Shown one piece after another: positions 57,553 through 64,000 of a stretch of 64,000 bases of DNA. A model generated the notes under the pieces. It did not search any database and was not told where the DNA came from. It saw only the letters and a program-made list of their open reading frames with translations. How positions within the stretch are numbered: the first letter of the stretch is position 1; the number at the start of each line of letters is the position of its first letter. Made by a program: the position numbers and the translations under genes. Source of the DNA: Chitinophagaceae bacterium (GTDB lineage: Bacteria > Bacteroidota > Bacteroidia > Chitinophagales > Chitinophagaceae); contig CANGIY010000002.1 of the NCBI GenBank assembly GCA_947454235.1, positions 248,001 through 312,000 on the forward strand. Direction: 5' to 3'.

Positions 57553-58254
57553 TTATTTCTTCATCATTTGCTTTTGCACTTTACCTGAAATATTAACAAA
57601 CGCAGAATCGTCCATATTCAAATTCAAATCAGGAATAAATGTATTAAGTATCAACACATTGTTTTTTGACAACCGAATATCAGCCCCGGCAATTTGATTG
57701 TCTTCAGAAATTTGAACTTCAGCGTCATAGCCATGTAAGTTTTCTGAATTTAATTTCAGATACTTGAATTTATTACCCTCTAGCTGAATATTTGACCTGT
57801 TTCTTAAATTCAATGAAACAGTGTCGTCAGAAAAACCAGAAAGAAAATAACTGCCATTAAAATTTAATTTGTCGTCCATTGATTTTACGGTATCAGCAAC
57901 CTCAATTGACGCAATGGTTGGGCAATGAACAACAGTTCTTCCACCAAAATAATTGTCTCCCGATTTAGAAAAATCAATAATCAAGGTATTGTCTTTCACT
58001 TCGTAAGATAAATAATCTTTATAGTTATCATCGAAGAACAACGCAGGACTACCCTTGATAATTTTCAAATTACCATAGAAGTTATTTATAATCCTAATCT
58101 GTTTGAAAGACCCGCAGGATATTTGTGTTAGTCCCGCTTCTTCGGTGGCGGGTACTCTATTTGAATATGCTTTTTTTACACCCACAACCGACATAAACGA
58201 TGAAAGTGTGGCGACTAAAAATGCCGTTGCTACAACTATATTACTCTTTTTCAT
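57553..58254 (-). CDS. GIN-domain-like (DUF2807-type) exported protein (233 aa)
   Basis: An N-terminal hydrophobic segment (IVVATAFLVATLSSFMSVVG) acts as signal or anchor. The rest is a beta-helix-like succession of short strands resembling the GIN/DUF2807 autotransporter-adhesin-head domain (KQIRIINNFYGNLKIIKG, SYEVKDNTLIIDFSKSG, LKLNSENLHGYDAEVQISED). Function unknown; probably periplasmic. It is the last gene of the four-gene operon, 4 bp after the GntR gene. Confidence 0.65.
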   Translation of the reverse strand: MKKSNIVVATAFLVATLSSFMSVVGVKKAYSNRVPATEEAGLTQISCGSFKQIRIINNFYGNLKIIKGSPALFFDDNYKDYLSYEVKDNTLIIDFSKSGDNYFGGRTVVHCPTIASIEVADTVKSMDDKLNFNGSYFLSGFSDDTVSLNLRNRSNIQLEGNKFKYLKLNSENLHGYDAEVQISEDNQIAGADIRLSKNNVLILNTFIPDLNLNMDDSAFVNISGKVQKQMMKK

Positions 58255-58258
58255 TGTA

Positions 58259-58624
58259 TTATTTTTTATTGATGAATAGGTTATACTTTTCCTGAATTTC
58301 CTTAAGCTCTATGCGTAACAACGCAATCTCTTTAAACAGTTCGGGAAGTTTCACTTCAAAAAAATGTGCTTTTCTATTTTCTAACACTTTTTCCAACCCA
58401 TCGGGTGCAACAAAGAAACCCAGACCTCTTTTATTGTAAATGATTTCCAGCTTTTGCAAATGCTCATATGAGCGCATCACCGTATTGGGATTTACTTGTA
58501 GGTCGACTGCCATGTCGCGAACTGACGGAATTTTCTGTTCGGCTTCCCATTTGCCCGACAAAATGTAATCGCTTACGTGGTCGGCAATTTGTATGTATAT
58601 CGCTTCGTTTTCTCTGAATTCCAT
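58259..58624 (-). CDS. GntR family regulator, YtrA subfamily (121 aa)
   Basis: A short GntR protein with the winged helix at the N-terminus: AIYIQIADHVSDYILSGKW, IPSVRDMAVDLQVNPNTVMR (recognition helix) and the wing YNKRGLGFFVA. The small ~50-residue C-terminal helical domain is diagnostic of YtrA-type repressors, which control ABC transporters encoded beside them. That is the case here: it lies 3 bp after the permease gene. The operator AGTGTA-N12-TACACT at 60241-60264 is its likely target. Confidence 0.92.
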   Translation of the reverse strand: MEFRENEAIYIQIADHVSDYILSGKWEAEQKIPSVRDMAVDLQVNPNTVMRSYEHLQKLEIIYNKRGLGFFVAPDGLEKVLENRKAHFFEVKLPELFKEIALLRIELKEIQEKYNLFINKK

Positions 58625-58627
58625 TAT

Positions 58628-59395
58628 TTACCTCACTTGTTTTTCCTGCAACCTGAAATAAGCTGCTACCCATAATAAAATTGTAACTATTACACCCGCA
58701 AACAGCATCTGATGGAAGTAAAACGGATCCATTTTATAAAAGAAATTCCCATCAGACCTTGTATTAAACAGTTGTAAACCATCCCTGATTTCCGGCACCA
58801 TAATGTGTTCCGCCACCTCGGTAATCTTTTCAATAATAATCATGAAACCAAGAACGGCAAATGCTGTTTTAATAAAATGCACCTTATTACTGAAGTAAAT
58901 AGCACCGTAAAAGAAAACCGAATGAATGAGCAAGAACAGCATATAAACGTATGTTGGTAAATCCAACAGATTCAATACCCCTTCATATTGCCCAGAATAG
59001 CTTTTCGGGTGATAAGACTTAACGAAAACACCATAGGTAAGGTAAAATTCGGCCACCATTACGACCAGAAAAATCACAAAAGAATACATCCACTTAACAA
59101 AATATTTTTCAAACTGTGTTGCCGGTAGCGAGATTGCATAACTGCAGGTGCGCGGCTTTGCATATTCTGAAAATATTGTGCTTGTGAAAATTGCACCACC
59201 CGCAAATAGGAAGAAAATAAATTCTGAAATCTGTTCTGTTAGAGAAATTGGGGAATGCTCCATGATATGGATGAAGAAGATAAACAGCTCAGACCCAACA
59301 ATTATAGACAAAGACATCAGATATATCTTGTAGTTTTCTATGAACTGCTTCTTGAACAGTTGCTCGACACGTGCTAAACTAAATGATGTGTTCAT
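58628..59395 (-). CDS. ABC transporter permease (255 aa)
   Basis: Six or so membrane segments are visible, for example IYLMSLSIIVGSELFIFFI, EFIFFLFAGGAIFTSTIF, SFVIFLVVMVAEFYL, VYMLFLLIHSVFFYGAIYF, TAFAVLGFMIIIEKI and MLFAGVIVTILLWVAAYF. It is poorly conserved, like other permeases linked to YtrA-type regulators. It starts 2 bp after the ATP-binding gene stop and forms the inner-membrane part of the transporter. Substrate unknown; relatives are linked to cell-envelope stress or peptide antibiotics. Confidence 0.8.
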   Translation of the reverse strand: MNTSFSLARVEQLFKKQFIENYKIYLMSLSIIVGSELFIFFIHIMEHSPISLTEQISEFIFFLFAGGAIFTSTIFSEYAKPRTCSYAISLPATQFEKYFVKWMYSFVIFLVVMVAEFYLTYGVFVKSYHPKSYSGQYEGVLNLLDLPTYVYMLFLLIHSVFFYGAIYFSNKVHFIKTAFAVLGFMIIIEKITEVAEHIMVPEIRDGLQLFNTRSDGNFFYKMDPFYFHQMLFAGVIVTILLWVAAYFRLQEKQVR

Positions 59396-59397
59396 AG

Positions 59398-60237
59398 TTA
59401 TTTTTTCGTTTTAAGGTTTTCTAATATTGTTTGGTTACCTGTAGTAAGGGCGTTGAAGAGTAATTCTAACTCTACTTTTGAGTAAGCGCCTGTCTTGTTT
59501 TTGATGATTGCATTGCGCCCTATCATACCCTCTTCTTTATAAAGAATATCATGGGCACTGTAATCGTCGGCGTTTGCAAAAATCAATTGTTCAGAAAGCG
59601 AATCGACTGATTCATTCATAACAATGTTGCTGTTGTGCAACACCAACACCGTGTCTATCAGGGAGTCAAGGTCGCGTACCTGATGCGTGGATATAATGAT
59701 GCAACGATCTTCAGTAAGTACTGATGCCATCAATTTTCTGAACTGAACTTTCGAAGGAATATCCAATCCATTAGTTGGCTCATCAAGAACCAGCAACGAA
59801 GTGTTGGTTGCAAGTGCAAAGGCAATCATCGATTTTTTTTGTTGTCCGTGCGATTGCTTGTTCAGCGTAACATCCTTTTCTATTTCCAACATTTCCAGGT
59901 ATTTGAAATACTGGTCGCGATTGAATTTAGGATAAAAAACGCCCGTACCTGCTGCATAAGCCGACGCAGTAATAGAAGGCAAATAAATGTCTTCAGGCAA
60001 GAAATAGATGTCTGCCATTGATGCAACCGAACGTTTTGAAACGTCGATATTTTTAAACAGGCATTTTCCTGAATTTGGAATTGCCAGCCCAGTCATATTG
60101 CGCAGCAGAGTTGATTTGCCTGCTCCGTTTTTGCCAAGCAGTCCATAAATATGCCCTTGCTTGAGGTTCAGACTTAGGCTGGTGAACAGCGGCTTTTTAG
60201 GCTTGTAGCTGTAGCTGAGTGATTGAATGTCTACCAT
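59398..60237 (-). CDS. ABC transporter ATP-binding protein (279 aa)
   Basis: A full ATPase domain is visible: Walker A YGLLGKNGAGKSTLL near residue 36, the Q-loop region PEDIYLPS, a signature-like SHGQQKKSMIAFAL (weaker than LSGGQ), Walker B SLLVLDEPTNGLD and the H-loop STHQVRDLD. The remaining C-terminal ~70 residues are unassigned. It drives the adjacent permease and heads the operon. The operator at 60241-60264 lies 4-27 bases upstream of its ATG. Confidence 0.92.
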   Translation of the reverse strand: MVDIQSLSYSYKPKKPLFTSLSLNLKQGHIYGLLGKNGAGKSTLLRNMTGLAIPNSGKCLFKNIDVSKRSVASMADIYFLPEDIYLPSITASAYAAGTGVFYPKFNRDQYFKYLEMLEIEKDVTLNKQSHGQQKKSMIAFALATNTSLLVLDEPTNGLDIPSKVQFRKLMASVLTEDRCIIISTHQVRDLDSLIDTVLVLHNSNIVMNESVDSLSEQLIFANADDYSAHDILYKEEGMIGRNAIIKNKTGAYSKVELELLFNALTTGNQTILENLKTKK

Positions 60238-60240
60238 AAC

Positions 60241-60264
60241 AGTGTATTAGTTAATTAGTACACT
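60241..60264. promoter_or_regulatory. YtrA-like operator AGTGTA-N12-TACACT
   Basis: The outer 6-bp arms are perfect. The inner 12 bases are close to symmetrical (ttagttaattag). The site lies between the -7 element at 60266-60273 and the ATG at 60237, and so covers the predicted transcription start. Bacillus subtilis YtrA is reported to use AGTGTA-N13-TACACT (from memory). Confidence 0.75.
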
Positions 60265-60265
60265 A

Positions 60266-60273
60266 CAAATGTA
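60266..60273 (-). promoter_or_regulatory. -7 promoter element TACATTTG for the ABC/GntR operon
   Basis: Minus-strand TAnnTTTG match 28 bases before the ATP-binding gene's ATG, directly abutting the operator. Confidence 0.65.
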
Positions 60274-60381
60274 GAAGTATTTTTTTGAAAACACCAAATA
60301 TTTTTGAAAAAATTTGGGATTTGTGAATCAGGATTACTGAATTGTGTGTTTTGGAAATACATGCTTCCAAAACGCAAACCC

Positions 60382-60477
60382 GCTCTCAAGCGTAGCGCCG
60401 CTCTCGCTCTCTTTCCCGCTCCTTAATTTGCTCCCAAGCGTAGCGCCGCTCTCGCTCCCTTTCCCGCTCTCTTATTT
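60382..60477. repeat. 48-bp tandem repeat, two units
   Basis: Two units at 60382-60429 and 60430-60477 differ at five positions by eye. Each contains agcgtagcgccgct and C/T-rich blocks. It lies in the 450-bp gap between the ABC operon and hsdM and resembles part of the hairpin repeats (agcgtagcgc). The rest of the gap shows no gene and no clear promoter for hsdM. Confidence 0.75.
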
Positions 60478-60689
60478 GCAACCCTGTAAAAAATACCGTT
60501 TAAAAAAGGGTGTTTTCAACGTACCACAGGTTAAATATTATCGCTACTTTTCAGGCGCGAATTTTTCAAATTTTAAGGAAGTAATTTGCTTGCAAAAACA
60601 AAGCCTCCTACACCCCGCAAGTGAACGATAGGTTTCTGTTTTAATAAATTGATGCATCAAAATTGCGCAACCCAACGATCAATTAAAGA

Positions 60690-62252
60690 ATGGCAAAAAC
60701 AGCTAAAGAAAAGAACACAAAAAGCATCGAAGTAACTCTTTGGGATGCTGCAAATAAATTGAGAGGTAGCGTTGAGCCTGCTGAGTACAAGCACGTGGTT
60801 CTGGGGTTGATTTTCTTAAAGTTTGCCAGTGATAAATTTGAAGATCACCGTGAAAAACTCATTGCTGAAGGCAAGCAAAAGTATATAGAAATGCCTGAGT
60901 TCTACAATATGAACAATGTGTTCTTTTTGGAAGAAACCAGCCGTTGGAATTACCTCATTAAAAAATCTAAACAGAATGATATCGCACTACTCATTGATAC
61001 CGCTCTTCATACCATTGAAAAAAACAACAAAGCGCTAAAAGGGGCTTTGCCTGACAACTACTTTTCCCGTATCGGTTTAGATGTCACCAAACTGGCTTCT
61101 TTGTTGGATACCATCAATGATATTGATACCATCAAAGACCCCAAACAAGATGTAGTAGGCAAAGTGTATGAATACTTCCTCTCAAAATTTGCATTAGCGG
61201 AAGGTAAAGGCAAAGGAGAATTTTATACACCGAAAAGTATTGTTAATCTTATTGCTGAAATGATAGAGCCATACAAGGGCATTATCTATGACCCTGCGTG
61301 TGGTTCAGGCGGTATGTTTGTGCAGAGTATTAAGTTTATTGAAGCGCACCACGGCAATAAAAAAGAAGTCTCTATTTACGGACAAGAATACACCAATACC
61401 ACCTACAAGCTGGCAAAGATGAACCTTGCCATCAGGGGGATAAGTGGCAACCTTGGAGAGAAAGCAGCCGATACTTTTCTTGACGACCAGCACAAAGACC
61501 TAAAGGCAGATTTTATAATGGCAAACCCTCCTTTTAACCAAAAGGATTGGCGAGCCGAAAACGAATTGATCGATGATGCACGCTGGAGGGGTTACGACGT
61601 GCCACCCAAAAGCAACGCCAACTACGGTTGGATTTTGAACATGGTAAGTAAACTTTCAGAAAATGGTATTGCAGGGTTTATCCTCGCAAATGGAGCATTA
61701 AGTGGCGGCGGAGAAGAATATAAAATACGCAGAAAGTTGATTGAAAATAACTTGGTAGAGGCAATTTTAGTATTGCCGCAAGATATGTTCTATACCACGA
61801 ATATTAGTGTGACTGTCTGGATATTGAATAAAAACAAAAAGGCACATAGCCGAAGAATTGGAGACCAGGAACGCCATTACCGTGACCGTGACAAGGAAAT
61901 CCTTTTTATGGATTTGCGACAAATGGGAGAGCCATTTGAGAAAAAATACGTACAGTTTTCGGAAGAAGATATATCCAAGATAACAAGCACATACCACCAG
62001 TGGCAGACCAAAGAAATTGAAAACGTCCCTGAGTTCTGTTATTCAGCGTTGCGTGATGATGTGGCTAAAAAAGACTTTTCGTTAGTCCCAAGCAAATACA
62101 TTGAATTTGTAAACCGAGACGAGAATATAGATTTTGACGAGAAAATGCAAACTCTGAAAAATGAGTTTGCAGATCTTTTGAAAGCAGAATCGAAAAGCAA
62201 AAATGATTTACTTAATGTATTCAAAGAACTGGGTTATGAAATCGAATTATAA
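60690..62252 (+). CDS. hsdM: Type I restriction-modification system DNA methyltransferase subunit HsdM (520 aa)
   Basis: HsdM transfers methyl groups from SAM to adenine at sites chosen by HsdS. The N-terminal HsdM helical domain (VVLGLIFLKFASDKFEDHRE) precedes the N6-adenine methylase with motif I DPACGSGGMF (residues ~201-210) and motif IV NPPF (~279). FYTPKSIVNLIAEMIEPY lies just before the methylase motif. The length is normal. Its 3' end overlaps hsdS by 17 bases. A promoter was not identified upstream. Confidence 0.97.
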   Translation: MAKTAKEKNTKSIEVTLWDAANKLRGSVEPAEYKHVVLGLIFLKFASDKFEDHREKLIAEGKQKYIEMPEFYNMNNVFFLEETSRWNYLIKKSKQNDIALLIDTALHTIEKNNKALKGALPDNYFSRIGLDVTKLASLLDTINDIDTIKDPKQDVVGKVYEYFLSKFALAEGKGKGEFYTPKSIVNLIAEMIEPYKGIIYDPACGSGGMFVQSIKFIEAHHGNKKEVSIYGQEYTNTTYKLAKMNLAIRGISGNLGEKAADTFLDDQHKDLKADFIMANPPFNQKDWRAENELIDDARWRGYDVPPKSNANYGWILNMVSKLSENGIAGFILANGALSGGGEEYKIRRKLIENNLVEAILVLPQDMFYTTNISVTVWILNKNKKAHSRRIGDQERHYRDRDKEILFMDLRQMGEPFEKKYVQFSEEDISKITSTYHQWQTKEIENVPEFCYSALRDDVAKKDFSLVPSKYIEFVNRDENIDFDEKMQTLKNEFADLLKAESKSKNDLLNVFKELGYEIEL

Positions 62253-63363
62253 AACCATTGGAGAGTATATCAGGCTTGTTGACGAGCGAAATAAAGGTCT
62301 AAGAGTGCAACAACTCTTAGGTTTAAGCATTTCAAAACAATTTATTCCATCAGTAGCCAATATTATTGGAGCAGATATGGAAAACTATAAAATAATTCGC
62401 AAAAATCAATTTGCATGTAGCACAATGCAAGTTAGGCGAGATAAAAAGATGCCGGTTGCGTTATTGAGAGATATTGATGAAGCTATAATTTCTCAAGCCT
62501 ACCCTATTTTTGAGGTAAAAGATGAAAATGCACTCTTGCCTGATTATTTAATGATGTGGTTTGAACGGTCAGAATTTGATCGGGAAGCATGTTTTCATGC
62601 AGTTGGTGGAGTTAGGGGGAGCCTAGAATGGGAAGATTTTGAAAATTTGCAATTACCCATCCCCCACATCGACAAACAACGTGAAATAGTAAAGGAATAC
62701 AACACCATACAAAACCGCATAGACCTTAACCAACAACTGATTCAAAAACTTGAAGAAACCGCGCAAGCGATTTATAGGGAGTGGTTTGTGGAGAGAATTG
62801 ATATTGAAAATTTGCCTGATGGGTGGAAGGTTGGAAAACTATCTGATGTTTCAAAAATCATTATGGGACAATCACCAGAAGGTGAAAGCTACAATGGTAT
62901 TGGAGAAGGTTGTCCATTGATTAATGGGCCCGTTGAGTTTGGTGAATATTTTGCATTAAAAACAAAATGGACCGTCGACCCGAAGAAATATTGTAAGAAA
63001 GGAGATTTGATATTTTGTGTTAGGGGCAGTACAGTTGGGAAACATGTAATTGCTGATGACAAATATGCCATAGGAAGAGGCGTTTGCGCAATTAGTTCCA
63101 AGTATCAGAACCATTTAGTTCAACTGGTTAAAACAAATCTGGGCGAAATACTCAAAGATGTTACAGGTTCTACTTTCCCAAATATTGATAGAGTAACATT
63201 AGAGAATTTTCCTGTTGTTATTGGCAATGATGAAATACTGTACGAATTTGAAAAGACAGCAACGCCAATCAGTGAATTGATATGGATTAAATCAAAAGAA
63301 AACCAAAAACTAACCGAACTAAAAGAATTGCTTCTTTCTAAATTAGCGACTGTAGAAAATTAA
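62236..63363 (+). CDS. hsdS: Type I restriction-modification system specificity subunit HsdS (375 aa)
   Basis: HsdS carries two target recognition domains that read the two halves of a split DNA site. TRD1 spans roughly residues 1-145. The central conserved helix follows (LPIPHIDKQREIVKEYNTIQ, LNQQLIQKLEETAQAIYREW). TRD2 begins LPDGWKVGKLSDVSKIIMGQ and has the GEVKNGD-like stretch PKKYCKKGDLIFCVRGSTVG. A second helix ends the protein (ENQKLTELKELLLSKLA). ATG 62236 is favoured; two upstream in-frame ATGs (62203, 62215) lie deeper inside hsdM. The recognition sequence cannot be predicted. Confidence 0.95.
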   Translation: MKSNYKTIGEYIRLVDERNKGLRVQQLLGLSISKQFIPSVANIIGADMENYKIIRKNQFACSTMQVRRDKKMPVALLRDIDEAIISQAYPIFEVKDENALLPDYLMMWFERSEFDREACFHAVGGVRGSLEWEDFENLQLPIPHIDKQREIVKEYNTIQNRIDLNQQLIQKLEETAQAIYREWFVERIDIENLPDGWKVGKLSDVSKIIMGQSPEGESYNGIGEGCPLINGPVEFGEYFALKTKWTVDPKKYCKKGDLIFCVRGSTVGKHVIADDKYAIGRGVCAISSKYQNHLVQLVKTNLGEILKDVTGSTFPNIDRVTLENFPVVIGNDEILYEFEKTATPISELIWIKSKENQKLTELKELLLSKLATVEN

Positions 63364-63367
63364 GGAT

Positions 63368-64000
63368 ATGAAAAAAAACATTAACGAAAAGACTTTTGAA
63401 TTAAATATCACAAATGAACTATTAAATCTTAGTAAGTCGTTCATCTGGTATTTAGACCATTCTCCTTTATTTTGGTTACTACCTAGAACTACATGGTCGC
63501 AATTTCTGAATCAATCAACTTTATTTGCTGTTGGCTTAACGCAAGACGAGGAAAGTAACCCATTAACGGGAGGCTATGATGTATCTATTAATTATTCACT
63601 ACCCAACGGACAAGATGGGCGATTGATGTTTTTACAGTATAAGGCGGGTGTCAGAAAAAATTATTGCAATGCTAATGTTTCACAATTTTATGGACAAACC
63701 GCACGAAATAATAAACGATCTTCTGAGCACGTCTCATTCACTTTTAATGATGCGGCTAATGGCACTCAGCATTCTACGCTACGATTCTTGGCAAATAATA
63801 TTGACATACAGTCTCAGTCGGTGATGTATGTTTTTCCTCGCATTACTGAAAAAGCTGAACTTAAGAGCAAAATTGGCAGTCTTAGTTTTAATTCATCATT
63901 TGTGCCTGTTTTGGAATTGGACAGGCAGGCATCCAATCAAACTCCGCCACTTTCAATTAACAATGGCGTTAGCCATAAATATAGAACCTCTTACGATGGG
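63368..64000 (+). CDS. Unrecognised gene in the type I RM locus, truncated by the window end
   Basis: An open frame of 211 codons starts at ATG 63368, 4 bp after the hsdS stop, and is still open at position 64000, so it is real and co-transcribed. I do not recognise the family. It begins MKKNINEKTFELNITNELLN, has FIWYLDHSPLFWLLPRTTW, then GGYDVSINYSLPNGQDG and RLMFLQYKAGVRKNY, later QSVMYVFPRITEKAELKS. Asp71, Gln90 and Lys92 fit the spacing of a D...(E/Q)xK nuclease core (Mrr-like QxK form), but this is only a suggestion. No membrane segment or signal is visible. It may be an accessory defence gene placed between hsdS and hsdR. Confidence 0.8.
   Translation, partial: MKKNINEKTFELNITNELLNLSKSFIWYLDHSPLFWLLPRTTWSQFLNQSTLFAVGLTQDEESNPLTGGYDVSINYSLPNGQDGRLMFLQYKAGVRKNYCNANVSQFYGQTARNNKRSSEHVSFTFNDAANGTQHSTLRFLANNIDIQSQSVMYVFPRITEKAELKSKIGSLSFNSSFVPVLELDRQASNQTPPLSINNGVSHKYRTSYDG

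Noticed and set aside
60344-60631. 95-aa ORF upstream of hsdM
   Set aside because: It is the translation of the 48-bp tandem repeat and ends without domain or conserved features.
1-64000. tRNA, rRNA or insertion sequences
   Set aside because: No tRNA-like cloverleaf, rRNA segment or transposase was recognised by reading; a covariance-model scan would settle the tRNA question.

Overview
The window looks like a chromosomal segment from a Bacteroidota bacterium, probably from the Chitinophagaceae/Sphingobacteriales side. Four proteins carry type IX secretion (T9SS) C-terminal sorting domains. Many promoters match the Bacteroidota -7 element TAnnTTTG. Starts rarely show Shine-Dalgarno sites. Several families are typical of the phylum: YkuD_2 L,D-transpeptidase, RecQ with a C-terminal HTH_40-type domain, Smr-less MutS2, and an ECF sigma factor paired with a membrane-barrel partner. 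I saw no tRNA, rRNA, CRISPR array, phage or insertion sequence.

Layout. 1-614: intergenic hairpin-repeat cluster and a terminator. 615-16082 (-): a 5155-residue secreted surface protein, followed upstream by an AT-rich 640-bp leader region. 16.7-25.0 kb (-): lipoprotein, acyl-CoA dehydrogenase, exported GATase1-like protein, a 700-bp block of small inverted repeats, an NHL-repeat T9SS protein, a short gene remnant and an L,D-transpeptidase. 25.1-28.9 kb (-): pyrG-recQ operon. 29.0-31.5 kb: ridA and a divergent transaldolase/FSA gene, more repeats, and a small T9SS protein. 31.7-35.5 kb (+): an ECF sigma factor followed 8 bp later by a 1050-residue protein. That protein has an anti-sigma-like cytosolic N-terminus, one membrane helix, a ~710-residue low-complexity linker and a C-terminal outer-membrane beta-barrel. 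It looks like one polypeptide spanning both membranes, and is the most interesting object in the window.

35.5-43.3 kb: outer-membrane barrel protein, CoA-binding and Fe-S (CCG-domain) proteins, a divergent yceI/HxlR-regulator pair around a perfect 15-bp inverted repeat, an SRPBCC protein, a serine hydrolase with TPRs, and a TPR-TM-PAS-DHp protein lacking the kinase ATPase domain. 44.0-51.5 kb (+): housekeeping genes mltG, proline dehydrogenase, adenine deaminase (ade), mutS2 and a GT4 glycosyltransferase. 51.5-56.5 kb (-): asnB, a possible gingipain-like T9SS protein and an unknown cytoplasmic protein. 56.6-60.2 kb: a lipoprotein esterase, then a tight four-gene ABC transporter/GntR(YtrA-type)/GIN-like operon with a YtrA-like operator. 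60.7-64.0 kb (+): the start of a type I restriction-modification locus (hsdM, hsdS), then an unrecognised gene running off the window end, with hsdR presumably beyond.

Intergenic DNA carries a dispersed family of hairpin-chain repeats at 0.1-0.55, 21.1-21.8, 30.35-30.55 and 43.6-43.95 kb, plus a 48-bp tandem repeat at 60.4 kb. Functions are assigned from motifs read by eye; no database search was possible.
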